A stretch of DNA of 64,000 nucleotides from Candidatus Bathyarchaeota archaeon. GTDB lineage: Archaea > Thermoproteota > Bathyarchaeia > Bathyarchaeales > Bathycorpusculaceae. Positions 1 through 8,581 of this stretch are shown here, one piece after another. Below the pieces are notes generated by a model. That model saw only the letters and a program-made list of their open reading frames with translations. It did no database searches and was not told the origin of the DNA. The stretch spans positions 248,001-312,000 of the forward strand of contig JAOZHZ010000020.1 in assembly GCA_026014615.1 (NCBI GenBank), written 5' to 3'. The position numbers and the translations under genes are program-made. How positions within the stretch are numbered: the first letter of the stretch is position 1; every line of letters begins with the position of its first letter.

Positions 1-670
1 TGGTTCCTTCGCGGATGTAAAGCGCCCCTGTTCCGCGTGGGCCAAGGATTTTGAAGCTGCTCAGAGTTGCCATGTCAACTTTGAGGTCTTGCACGTTGAA
101 GGGTACTCTGCCGTAGGCGTCGGTGGCGTCAGTGTGGAATATGGCGGCGGGGTTGCGGTCTTTAACTATGTCCACGGCTTCTTTGATGGGCTGAATGGTG
201 CCGATTTCGTTGTTGGCTAGGTGAATGCTGACGATTGCCGTGTCTTTGTCCACGGCTTCTTTGAGCTTTTCAAGGTCTAAGGTGCCTTCTCTGTCTACGG
301 GAACCTTCGTGGTTGTGTACCCCTGCTTTTTCATCAAGTCGGTGACGTTGAGGACGTTTATGGGTTCAATTTCGCTGATGACCATTTTCTTGCCCTTCTG
401 AGGGTTCGCCGCGGCGGCTCCCATCAAAGCAAGGTTGTTGGCTTCGGTTGCGCCAGGTGTGAAGTTGATTTCTTCAAGAACTTTAGCGCCGATGGAGTCC
501 GCGATTTGCTGTGAAGCGGTCATGATGGCGGTGAAGGCTTCCCACCCCGGTTTGTGCGTGAGGGTTGGGTTGCCGTAGGCTTTTTTGTTGTAGTAGGGGC
601 GCATGGCGTCGAGGACTTCTTTGGGCACCATGGTGCTGTTTTCGTTGTCAAGGTAAACTTCACGTTTCAT
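1..670 (-). CDS. Cysteine desulfurase-like PLP enzyme (3' end beyond window)
   Basis: Fold-type I, class V aminotransferase family; true members use PLP to take sulfur from cysteine for Fe-S clusters and tRNA thiolation. The visible 223 residues start at ATG 670 with YLDNENST, then GATEANNL, LANNEIG and FHTDATDAYG (Asp181, PLP pyridine nitrogen). The Schiff-base lysine is Lys207 in SSFKILGPRG. Three active-site positions differ from IscS: the PLP-stacking His is Pro103 (IEPINV), the Gln of the DATQ motif is Asp184, and the His before the catalytic Lys is Phe206. The fold is secure but cysteine desulfurase activity is doubtful. The sulfur-accepting Cys loop lies outside the window. TATA-like sequence lies near 748-767. 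Confidence 0.8.
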   Translation of the reverse strand, partial: MKREVYLDNENSTMVPKEVLDAMRPYYNKKAYGNPTLTHKPGWEAFTAIMTASQQIADSIGAKVLEEINFTPGATEANNLALMGAAAANPQKGKKMVISEIEPINVLNVTDLMKKQGYTTTKVPVDREGTLDLEKLKEAVDKDTAIVSIHLANNEIGTIQPIKEAVDIVKDRNPAAIFHTDATDAYGRVPFNVQDLKVDMATLSSFKILGPRGTGALYIREGT

Positions 671-876
671 GCCTTCGTGAAGCTTAAGCAGCTCTTTCAC
701 ATTTTCAACCAAACAACATCACACCATATCAGAACAATAATAACAGGCTTATATCCTATATAATACTGCGGAACAACTAAAAAAACCTTAAGCGGGCACC
801 TTGATTTGAATTGCTAATCGATTCATACGTCAGAAAAAACAGGTGCAAGACACCCCCTCTTGGTTAAATAAAGAAA

Positions 877-2520
877 TCAATCTATTGACAAAACAAACCA
901 AGGAAGCTCCATTTGATGTCTACCTATAATGGTTTTGAACACTCCGGTGTCGCCGTAATCATTGACGCTAATCCTCTGCGCCGTGATCTCCTTGAGCTCT
1001 GTAAATGTTACTAATGGAGCCTTCCCTTCTGGCTTGATTTCTGTCACTATATTTGAAACGAGCAATGGAAAAAAATAAAGTTTGTTCTTACATTTTTCCG
1101 AAATATTATCACTTCGCTGTAATCGAATATTACCTCTAATTTTGTGGAAATTGGCGCACACCCACTTCGCACGGTAAAAATGTTCGATGCTATACTTTGT
1201 CATTAAGTTCTTTGTACTAATAGAAGGAGGCGTCCATTTTGCTTCTTTACATTCGATTACTAAGACTACTTGGTTATTACACGCTATGACATCAACATCT
1301 GTGCCCCGTTTTATTTTACCCCACAGCTTAACTGAAACTTCTTCAGGGAGGAAGGGTTCCGCGATAACAACACGCTCAGTAAAAGTAAGGAAGCCATTGG
1401 CTTGAAGCATCTTCCGACAGCCTTCCTCAAACATTACGCCTTTAAGGTTGTTATCATAAGCTTCATAGAAGCACTTTTCAAGCAATGAAAACTGCATATG
1501 GCTGAGCCTTTTGAAATTTGTCATGACCCAGCCGTTAACTCGAATTAAACCCAAATGAGTATCATTACTGCATAACAATTCGAGAACTTTTCTAAGGTTA
1601 CTCAAACCGTATTTTTTAACCAGCATACGATCGTTCAAAAGATCAGTAAAGGACCAAATGCCCACTGTGTGCACATTGTAGTAGCAACGAATTACAAGAT
1701 CATATACCATATTGGAGAAAACGCTTAGATCGACAGAGTACAAATTTAGAAATGTTTGTGGAAAGCCCTCCATCATATTGAAGCCTTTAAAAATTTCCTC
1801 AGACTCTTTTTGCAGATTGACTATGTTCTGTTTTCCTTTCCCTTTGTCGATCGTTCGCAAAGTCTCAATCATTATTTCTTGAAAGTCGGAAGTCCAGTCC
1901 CATATACCGCAATCAGCATCAAGACTTCTAGAAGTGAACCCCTTCTTTTCCAATAAGGCTTCTCCAGAAAAGTCTTCGGGATACGATATATCCATTATAC
2001 CATCAGCCTCAAACCTGACCTCTGTCCCAGCAGGCAGGTTATGAACCATTGCAAGCAACAAACCTCTTCGGTAGAGCATGTCTTTCAATCGCAAGATTTT
2101 TTCAATATCCTTGCTCGTGGTCTTTCTAGTGGAGTCGTCCATAACAAGACAGGTAGAACCAGGTATTTTTCCGAAGAAAAGTCTTGGCTGGACAAAAGAA
2201 ACTGGCTTATTTCCAATTGTTCCTTCTAACCTAAGTTGATTAACAAAGTTCTGCATCTCCTGATTTTGCTCATCTTGTGTGCCCAAGAAAACTCCAATAT
2301 TCACCCCCGCAAGCTTCATTTTACTTGATTCATCATAAAAACCATGCTCAAGAACTAAAGATTGTATTTCCTCCAGCATTCTGAACCATTCGTATACGTA
2401 ATTGCCTAACGATAGATTAATGAGTGGATGAATCAGACTTGTACTGCGAAGACTGCTTTTTTTAAATATGCTTTGTTGCAGATTATCTATTGCATCCTCA
2501 AGACATAAAAGCAAAGGCAA
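877..2520 (-). CDS. Orphan protein with C-terminal PD-(D/E)XK nuclease-like domain
   Basis: I do not recognise the full-length family. Of 547 residues, roughly the first 370 are mixed helical sequence without a known motif. The C-terminal part resembles a restriction-endonuclease-like core: a Glu-rich helix (FEEGCRKML), then GTDVDVIA (Asp408/410), then VIECKEAKW (Glu423-x-Lys425), the D...ExK arrangement of Mrr/NERD-type nucleases. The listed start is TTG 2520. The same frame stays open to a stop at about 2624 with no ATG, GTG or TTG; an ACG at codon 5 of that extension is possible. Codons are much more A/T-rich than in the neighbours, which suggests transfer. It sits alone with no partner gene. 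A DNA-processing or defence role is inference. Confidence 0.7.
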   Translation of the reverse strand: MPLLLCLEDAIDNLQQSIFKKSSLRSTSLIHPLINLSLGNYVYEWFRMLEEIQSLVLEHGFYDESSKMKLAGVNIGVFLGTQDEQNQEMQNFVNQLRLEGTIGNKPVSFVQPRLFFGKIPGSTCLVMDDSTRKTTSKDIEKILRLKDMLYRRGLLLAMVHNLPAGTEVRFEADGIMDISYPEDFSGEALLEKKGFTSRSLDADCGIWDWTSDFQEIMIETLRTIDKGKGKQNIVNLQKESEEIFKGFNMMEGFPQTFLNLYSVDLSVFSNMVYDLVIRCYYNVHTVGIWSFTDLLNDRMLVKKYGLSNLRKVLELLCSNDTHLGLIRVNGWVMTNFKRLSHMQFSLLEKCFYEAYDNNLKGVMFEEGCRKMLQANGFLTFTERVVIAEPFLPEEVSVKLWGKIKRGTDVDVIACNNQVVLVIECKEAKWTPPSISTKNLMTKYSIEHFYRAKWVCANFHKIRGNIRLQRSDNISEKCKNKLYFFPLLVSNIVTEIKPEGKAPLVTFTELKEITAQRISVNDYGDTGVFKTIIGRHQMELPWFVLSID

Positions 2521-2623
2521 TATTTTTTTAGTATTGAACGCTCTTGCAGCATTTGAAATTTCTTCATTCAGCTCGACAATTTTCTTTGCCGCTTCTTGTC
2601 GACTCGTTGCATGAAACTCAGGC

Positions 2624-3114
2624 GCTCAGACCACCCACCGATTAACTGTTAAATAGCATCAAAGATATTTCGTTTTATTGTTTTCCCTGAAACTAAGTCA
2701 TGTCAACTCAGTACTTGTTACCATTTACCATTACAAAGACGGTGTACATTGATAGGGATTAGTAAAAAATCGCAACATAGCCCCAAGAGCTAATTATTAC
2801 TACAAGTTCTCGAATTGCTATTCTACCGTCCATATACAAGCCATATACAAAAGCATCAAAACCAACACACAAAAAACTCAACCAAACCCTAAGAAATTCA
2901 ACGCCCAATCAAGCATGCGACAACACCTGAGAAATAACAAAAAATAACAAAAAGTTATCAATTTGTTTCTGCTTACAAATTCACAATTCACAAACAGACC
3001 CCGCAAAAACCAACATGTCACCCAACGTAAATGGGCAGGTCTAGCGAAAAAACACTATTAACCTCCACTTTCCCATACATTCAGCAGGATAATTCGCTTG
3101 TTGGCGTGTAAACC
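2624..3114. other. AT-rich gene-free stretch before Hel308
   Basis: About 490 bases without a credible gene. It holds the 5' side of the orphan nuclease-like gene and the upstream region of the helicase. Near 2934-2955 there is a short direct repeat of an AATAACAAAA-type unit. No tRNA, terminator hairpin or mobile-element end is visible. Confidence 0.5.
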
Positions 3115-5346
3115 GTGAAAGTTGTTGATCTTGATATTCCGATGCAGCTTAAGGAGCTCATCTTGCAGGGCGGAATTGTGGAGTTGTTTCCTCCGCAGCA
3201 GGAAACCGTAGAAGCGGGAGCACTAAAGGGCAGAAACCTAGTTTTGGCCAGTCCAACCGCCTCAGGCAAAACGCTAGTTGCTGAGCTGTGCTGCCTCAAA
3301 CACGTCCTCGAACGGGGCGGAAAAGCAGTCTACCTAGCGCCGCTGCGGGCGCTTGCAAGCGAAAAATACGACGACTTCCAACGCTACACCAAACTCAAAA
3401 AAACCAACGGCCAACCAGTCAACGTTGGCATAAGCACGGGAGACTTTGACAGCGGCGACCCCTGGCTGGGAAGATATGACATCATCATAACCACCAACGA
3501 AAAAGCCGACTCACTACTGCGGCACCGAGCCAAATGGATGGACGAAATCTCGCTGGTAGTCGCTGACGAAGTGCATCTGCTTAACGAGGCAGAACGTGGA
3601 CCCACCTTAGAAGTGGTTTTGGCTAGGCTGATGGAGGTTAACCCCGACATCCAAGTCCTCGCCTTAAGCGCCACCATGGGTAACGTGGACGAAATCGCTG
3701 GGTGGCTCAAAGCAGAATACGTCATCACCGAGTGGCGACCCGTCAACCTCAAAGAGGGTGTTCTGCTGCACGACGAAATCCAATTCAAAGACGGCGACGC
3801 CCGCAAAATCGAACGCAAAACAAGCAACGACGCCGTCAACCTCGCCCTAAACACCGTAAAAACCCGCGGACAAGCCCTTGTTTTTGCTTCTACCAGACGA
3901 AATGCAGCTTCACTGACAAAAAAAATCGCGGATCAAACAGGCAAGGAACTGAGCAAGCTCGCCAAGAAAACCTTGGAACACGAGGCGGAGCGAATCCGAA
4001 CCGCAGACGAAAAAACCCGCCTAAGCGAAAGCCTCGCGGACCTTGTGGCCTGCGGCGCAGCGTTTCACCATGCAGGTTTAGCGGGAGCGCACCGCAAAAT
4101 AATCGAAGACCTCTTCCGCCAAGGCAGAATCAAAGTGTTAACCGCCACACCCACACTGGCTTTTGGCATGAACCTGCCCGCCCGTATCGTTGTGGTCCAA
4201 GATTACCGCCGTTACGCGGCAGGCTACGGCTACTACCCCATAAGCGTCTTAGAATACAAGCAGATGGCAGGACGCGCGGGCAGACCAAAATACGACAAAA
4301 ACGGCGAAGCCATCCTCATAGCCAAAAACGCAGACGAAGCCGACTACCTCATGGAAAACTTCATCCTCGCCCGCCCAGAACGCATCTGGTCAAGACTCGC
4401 AGTCGAGAAAATCCTGCGCGGACACGTGTTGGCGACGGTCGCTTCAGATTTCGCCCACACCGAAAACGGCGTTTACGAGTTTTTCGGCAGAACCTTCTAC
4501 GCATACCAATACGACGTGAAAGCCATCAAAGTGGTCATAGCCAACATCCTCAAGTACCTCTTCGACGAACAGTTACTTTACTTGGATAAGAGGAACCTGT
4601 ACGCGACGCCGTTGGGTAAACGCGCCAGCGAGCTCTACATCGACCCTGTATCTGCCGTGACCATCCGCGAAGCCCTAAAAAACAAGCCCCCGCAAATAAC
4701 CGAACTTAGCCTACTACACCTAATCACGCACACGCCCGACATGGGACCCGTCATGCGCCCCTACGGCGAAGAAATCGAAATCATAGCCGTCCAAGCTGAA
4801 CAACACCGAGAAGAACTCTTCATACCGCCACCCAACGAATGGGACGACCAATTCGCCTTCCAAGAATACCTCGGCGAGCTGAAAACGGCGATGATTTTGA
4901 AGGCGTGGATTGAGGAAACCAGCGAAGAAAAACTCATGGACAAGTACAGAGTACAGCCAGGCGACTTGTACCGCATAATCGAAAACGGCAAATGGCTGCT
5001 CCATGCAGTTCAGGAACTTGCTGGGCTGCTAAAAGAGAAAGAGCTTTCGCCTCTGATTAGTGAGTTGAATGAACGCGTCTCCAAAGGCATCAAAAAAGAG
5101 CTTCTGCCCATCGTGAAGCTGGACGGTGTCGGTCGTACTCGCGGGCGCGTCCTTTTTGATGCGGGATACAGAACCGTTGAAGACGTGAGGCGTGCTACGC
5201 TTGATGATTTGACTTATTTGCCCACGATTGGACCGCGACTTGCCAAGAAAATTAAGGAGCAGGTTGGCGGTTTTGTTAAGAAAAATAAGTGGGAGCAGCT
5301 TGACAAGGTGGAAGAGTGGAAGCAGAAGGCGCTTTCCGATTTTTAG
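3115..5346 (+). CDS. hel308: ATP-dependent DNA helicase Hel308
   Basis: Superfamily 2 Ski2-like 3'-5' DNA helicase that acts at stalled forks; 743 residues is slightly above the usual 700-720. Walker A is ASPTASGKT (45-53), motif II DEVH (151-154), motif III SATMGN and motif VI QMAGRAGRP (from 383). A winged-helix and ratchet region follows. The C-terminus has a helix-hairpin-helix segment around LPTIGPRLAKKI that fits the Hel308 autoinhibitory/DNA-binding domain. The start is GTG 3115, giving MKVVDLDIP. It overlaps the convergent purB stop by a few bases. Confidence 0.95.
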   Translation: MKVVDLDIPMQLKELILQGGIVELFPPQQETVEAGALKGRNLVLASPTASGKTLVAELCCLKHVLERGGKAVYLAPLRALASEKYDDFQRYTKLKKTNGQPVNVGISTGDFDSGDPWLGRYDIIITTNEKADSLLRHRAKWMDEISLVVADEVHLLNEAERGPTLEVVLARLMEVNPDIQVLALSATMGNVDEIAGWLKAEYVITEWRPVNLKEGVLLHDEIQFKDGDARKIERKTSNDAVNLALNTVKTRGQALVFASTRRNAASLTKKIADQTGKELSKLAKKTLEHEAERIRTADEKTRLSESLADLVACGAAFHHAGLAGAHRKIIEDLFRQGRIKVLTATPTLAFGMNLPARIVVVQDYRRYAAGYGYYPISVLEYKQMAGRAGRPKYDKNGEAILIAKNADEADYLMENFILARPERIWSRLAVEKILRGHVLATVASDFAHTENGVYEFFGRTFYAYQYDVKAIKVVIANILKYLFDEQLLYLDKRNLYATPLGKRASELYIDPVSAVTIREALKNKPPQITELSLLHLITHTPDMGPVMRPYGEEIEIIAVQAEQHREELFIPPPNEWDDQFAFQEYLGELKTAMILKAWIEETSEEKLMDKYRVQPGDLYRIIENGKWLLHAVQELAGLLKEKELSPLISELNERVSKGIKKELLPIVKLDGVGRTRGRVLFDAGYRTVEDVRRATLDDLTYLPTIGPRLAKKIKEQVGGFVKKNKWEQLDKVEEWKQKALSDF

Positions 5347-6680
5347 TTGCCCTGCGCGAAGGCTTCCGCCTGCTTAACCGCCGTACCCAAATAGTTCTTC
5401 GGGTCCAACGCTGCGTCAATTTCTTCGCCGGTCAGCGTTTTATGCACCAACTCATCCGCCAGCAAGACTTCCTTGAAGGGCTTCTTTTCCACTTCACTTA
5501 CGATGGTGAGTTTGCGTAGAAGCTCGTGAGCTTCCTGCCTGTTCACACCCTTACGTGCCAGAGCCATCATGACAGATTCGGACATGCAGCGCCCCCGAGT
5601 CAAACCCACGTTCTGCAACATCTTCGCTTCGTCCACCCGCAAGTTAGCCACAACGAAATTCATCAAAGAAAGCAAATAGTCAGTGAGTATGCAGGCTTCT
5701 GGCAGAATGAACCGTTCCACTGAGGACTGGGTTAAATCACGTTCATGCCACGTTGTGATGTTCTCAAGCGCAGGTATAGTGAGGCTTCGAACTATGCGGG
5801 CTAAACCGCAGACACGTTCGCAGGTTTCAGGGTTCCGCTTATGAGGCATCGTAGAACTACCAACCTGCTTCTTAGCCTCAAAAGACTCGAACAACTCTGC
5901 AATTTCTGGTCGCGCCAACTCGCGGATCTCCGTGGCAAAATTCTCCAGCGAAGAAGCCAACATGGCTAAGTCACAGATTACTTCGGCGTAGCGGTCACGC
6001 TGCACAATCTGCGTAGAAATCTCCGCCGCCTTGATACCCAGACGCTGCATAACAAGGGCTTGGATGCGTTCGGCATTCTCGCCCAAACTTGCCTGAGTGC
6101 CAACCGCGCCGCTGACCTTACCAACTAATGCTCTTTCGTGGCTTTGGCGTAGCCGTTGAAGGTGCCTTTCAACTTCGCGCCCCCAAACTGCAAACTTGAA
6201 ACCCAACGTAATCGGCAAAGCATGCTGCCCGTGAGTTCTACCCATCATCGCCGTTGCCTTGTACTGTCCAGCCTTCTGCTGCAGAATCTCCCTCAAGCAG
6301 GAAAGACGCTTCTCAATTATAGCCAAAGCATCCTTAAGTTGCAAGGCATTAGCAGTATCGACGATGTCATAGCTGGTTGCGCCCAAATGCACGTAGGCAC
6401 CACTGGAGCCACACTGCTCAGCAAGAGCCCTAACCAGCGAGGCAATGTCATGTTTAATTTCTTTCTCTATGGCTTTAACGCGTTCAACTTTAACGTATTT
6501 GGTGGATGCCATAGCCGCGATTTTTTTCGCGTCCTCTTTGGGTATGTTTCCTACTTCGGCGTGCGCCCAAGCCAAAGCCGCTTCCACATCAAGCAGCTTC
6601 TGGACGCGCATTTCTTCTACGAATACATTAAGCATTCCGGGGGTTCCATAACGACCGGTATCTATTGGCAAGATTGGCAA
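5343..6680 (-). CDS. purB: Adenylosuccinate lyase
   Basis: Fumarase/aspartase superfamily enzyme of purine synthesis: splits SAICAR and adenylosuccinate, releasing fumarate. The family signature SSTMPHKRNP is present, as are GRTHGQHA (catalytic His region) and VHLGATSYD. The frame opens further upstream to 6755, but I place the start at TTG 6680 (MPILPIDTGRYG). That is where homologues begin, and a GGAG SD lies about 8 bases before it. This gives 445 residues, normal for the family. The gene is divergent from the asparagine-synthetase homologue, with about 100 bases between them. Confidence 0.93.
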   Translation of the reverse strand: MPILPIDTGRYGTPGMLNVFVEEMRVQKLLDVEAALAWAHAEVGNIPKEDAKKIAAMASTKYVKVERVKAIEKEIKHDIASLVRALAEQCGSSGAYVHLGATSYDIVDTANALQLKDALAIIEKRLSCLREILQQKAGQYKATAMMGRTHGQHALPITLGFKFAVWGREVERHLQRLRQSHERALVGKVSGAVGTQASLGENAERIQALVMQRLGIKAAEISTQIVQRDRYAEVICDLAMLASSLENFATEIRELARPEIAELFESFEAKKQVGSSTMPHKRNPETCERVCGLARIVRSLTIPALENITTWHERDLTQSSVERFILPEACILTDYLLSLMNFVVANLRVDEAKMLQNVGLTRGRCMSESVMMALARKGVNRQEAHELLRKLTIVSEVEKKPFKEVLLADELVHKTLTGEEIDAALDPKNYLGTAVKQAEAFAQGN

Positions 6681-6776
6681 GGCTGTTTTCTCCTTTGCAA
6701 ACTGATAATGCAGGTTAAACATTAATGTTTTACCAAACCCTTTAGACAACAACATCGAAATAAGAAGGCGGTTAAC

Positions 6777-8210
6777 GTGAAGACTACGATTGCGGTTTTG
6801 GATAAGTGGGGCGCGAACGCAGTTGAAAGTGTTGTCTCGGTGCTTGCAAAGATTTCTACGGAAGGCACCACATGTTTTGAGCTTTCAACCCCTGAAAAGC
6901 GGGTGGCAACAAAAAATACTGAAGAATTGCTGGCTGAAAAGATAGACTCGCCTGTCGCGGTTGGTTCAGCTTCAGCGATGCCCCAACGAAACGAAATCCC
7001 CGTGCTGAAAACGCAGGACGCAGCGGTTGTTTTTGAAGGCAGAATCTATCCGCCCCCCACGAATGCCCTTGCTGAGGTCATAACCGCAAAAATACAGTTC
7101 CCTTACCGAGAAGCAGTCACTACGTTCCTTAAAGATGTGGAAGGCGATTTTTCCATCTTAATCGCCCAAACTGGGCAATTACTTGCTGCAAGAGACCCTG
7201 TGGGCGTGCAGCCCCTTTACTTTGGCGAGAACAAGGAGGTTGTAGCGTTGGCTTCAAACCGTAAAGCTCTCTGGAAACTGGGCATAGACGAACCCAAATC
7301 GTTTCCGCCAGGGCATTTAGGAACGGTTACCAAAAACGGATTCAAATTTGAACCAGTCCAAACGTTGGTGTATCGCGAACCTAAGTCGATTGACGTGGAG
7401 CAGGCGGCAGAGAAATTGCAGATGCTGTTGGAGGATTCGGTTCGTATGCGGGTTTCTGGGCAGGAAAAAGTGGCTGTAGCTTTCTCGGGGGGATTGGACA
7501 GCAGTGTTGTTGCGTGCTTGGCTAAGCGTTGTGGCGTGGATGTGGAGTTGATTCATGTGAGTTTGGAGGGGCAGCCTGAAACTTTGGAAGCGCGAAAAGC
7601 CGCCGACGCCCTAAAGTTGCCCATGCAGGTTCACCTGTTTACCGAAACGGACTTAGAAAGGGTCATTTCCAATGTTGTGGAGCTCGTTGAGGAGCCCGAC
7701 CCAATTAAGGCAAGCGTGGGGGTACCGTTTTATTGGAATGCGCAGAAAGCCGCCGAGGCAGGTTACCAAGTGTTGCTTGCGGGTCAAGGGGCAGACGAGT
7801 TGTTTGGGGGCTACCAACGATACGTTAACGAGTACCTGCTGGATGGCGACGAAAAAGTCAGACGCACGATGTTTCACGACGTTGCCGTGATTCATGAAAG
7901 CAACATTGAGCGGGACGAAAAAATTTGTGGTGCCCACGATGTGGAGTTGCGGTTGCCGTTTGCTTCGGTTCCGATAGCTAAGTTTGCTATGAGTTTGCCT
8001 ACCGCGCTGAAGTTTGAGTGCACGGTGGATTCTTTGAGGAAGCTGGTTCTAAGGAGAACTGCGGAGAATTTGGGTTTGCCTAAAAGTATTGTAGAGAAGC
8101 CTAAGAAGGCGGTGCAGTACAGCACGGGGATCAACAATGCACTCAAGAAACTGGCAAAGAAACAGAACCTTACTTTAGCGGAGTATATCAATCAACTTTT
8201 TTTGATGTAA
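6777..8210 (+). CDS. Asparagine synthetase B homologue lacking the glutaminase Cys
   Basis: 477 residues with the AsnB two-domain layout. The N-terminal half resembles a class II glutamine amidotransferase domain (GDFSILIA, AARDPVGVQPLY), and the C-terminal half is an ATP pyrophosphatase with the PP-loop SGGLDSS and the conserved GQGADELFGGY. Class II amidotransferases need Cys right after the initiator Met. Here the GTG start is followed by Lys-Thr-Thr and no Cys lies near the N-terminus, so glutamine hydrolysis is unlikely. The enzyme may use free ammonia or another amine, or amidate a different substrate. An AAGG-containing SD lies just upstream of GTG 6777. Confidence 0.88.
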   Translation: MKTTIAVLDKWGANAVESVVSVLAKISTEGTTCFELSTPEKRVATKNTEELLAEKIDSPVAVGSASAMPQRNEIPVLKTQDAAVVFEGRIYPPPTNALAEVITAKIQFPYREAVTTFLKDVEGDFSILIAQTGQLLAARDPVGVQPLYFGENKEVVALASNRKALWKLGIDEPKSFPPGHLGTVTKNGFKFEPVQTLVYREPKSIDVEQAAEKLQMLLEDSVRMRVSGQEKVAVAFSGGLDSSVVACLAKRCGVDVELIHVSLEGQPETLEARKAADALKLPMQVHLFTETDLERVISNVVELVEEPDPIKASVGVPFYWNAQKAAEAGYQVLLAGQGADELFGGYQRYVNEYLLDGDEKVRRTMFHDVAVIHESNIERDEKICGAHDVELRLPFASVPIAKFAMSLPTALKFECTVDSLRKLVLRRTAENLGLPKSIVEKPKKAVQYSTGINNALKKLAKKQNLTLAEYINQLFLM

Positions 8211-8286
8211 AAAGCCAACATAGAAAAGACGGATAAGATTGGAATGGTTTTAGGCAAAAAAGCTTCAATAAAGAAAGGAAGAGTCA

Positions 8287-8310
8287 GTTAACTTCTTTTG
8301 AAGAGTTAAC
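8287..8310. terminator. Hairpin between convergent genes
   Basis: GTTAAC is repeated as an inverted pair around TTC-TTTT-GAA with a two-base bulge, between the convergent asparagine-synthetase homologue and ferredoxin. It could terminate either transcript. There is no long T-run directly after it, so the role is uncertain. Confidence 0.35.
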
Positions 8311-8339
8311 TAACGGGCAACGAAGTCGAAGCGTGGTGC

Positions 8340-8519
8340 TTACTCGATGACTTGAATGGCGCCTGGTGGACACTGAGCTTCACATGCGCGGCAAACGAGG
8401 CACTCGTCAACTTTGACGGGTACAGATTTGCCGTCTTTCATTTCGTAAACGCCTACTGGACAAGTGTTTACGCAGGTTTCGCATCCGTTGCATTTATCGT
8501 CAACTACGATTTTTACCAT
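8340..8519 (-). CDS. 2[4Fe-4S] ferredoxin, 59 aa
   Basis: A small bacterial-type dicluster ferredoxin, absent from simple long-ORF lists because of its size. It has two Cys motifs, CNGCETCVNTCPVG and CLVCRACEAQCPPG, each C-x2-C-x2-C-x3-C-P in the usual layout. Start is ATG 8519 with a GAGG SD and stop is TAA at 8340. It is probably a low-potential soluble electron carrier for ferredoxin-dependent oxidoreductases. It lies 62 bases downstream of the surface-protein gene on the same strand. Confidence 0.95.
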   Translation of the reverse strand: MVKIVVDDKCNGCETCVNTCPVGVYEMKDGKSVPVKVDECLVCRACEAQCPPGAIQVIE

Positions 8520-8581
8520 GTTTCATACCTCTATTAATTTTTATCAAAAGCTAAAAAGAGGGATAAAAGCGTTTAGGTAAA

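Noticed and set aside
2930-2960. Short A/T direct repeats as a CRISPR or origin element
   Set aside because: Units are about 10 bases with no spacers of uniform length; no origin-box pattern or Cdc6 gene nearby.
3702-4589. Long Arg/Pro-rich plus-strand frame of 295 codons
   Set aside because: It lies wholly inside hel308 in another frame; composition is the typical shadow of a GC-rich gene.
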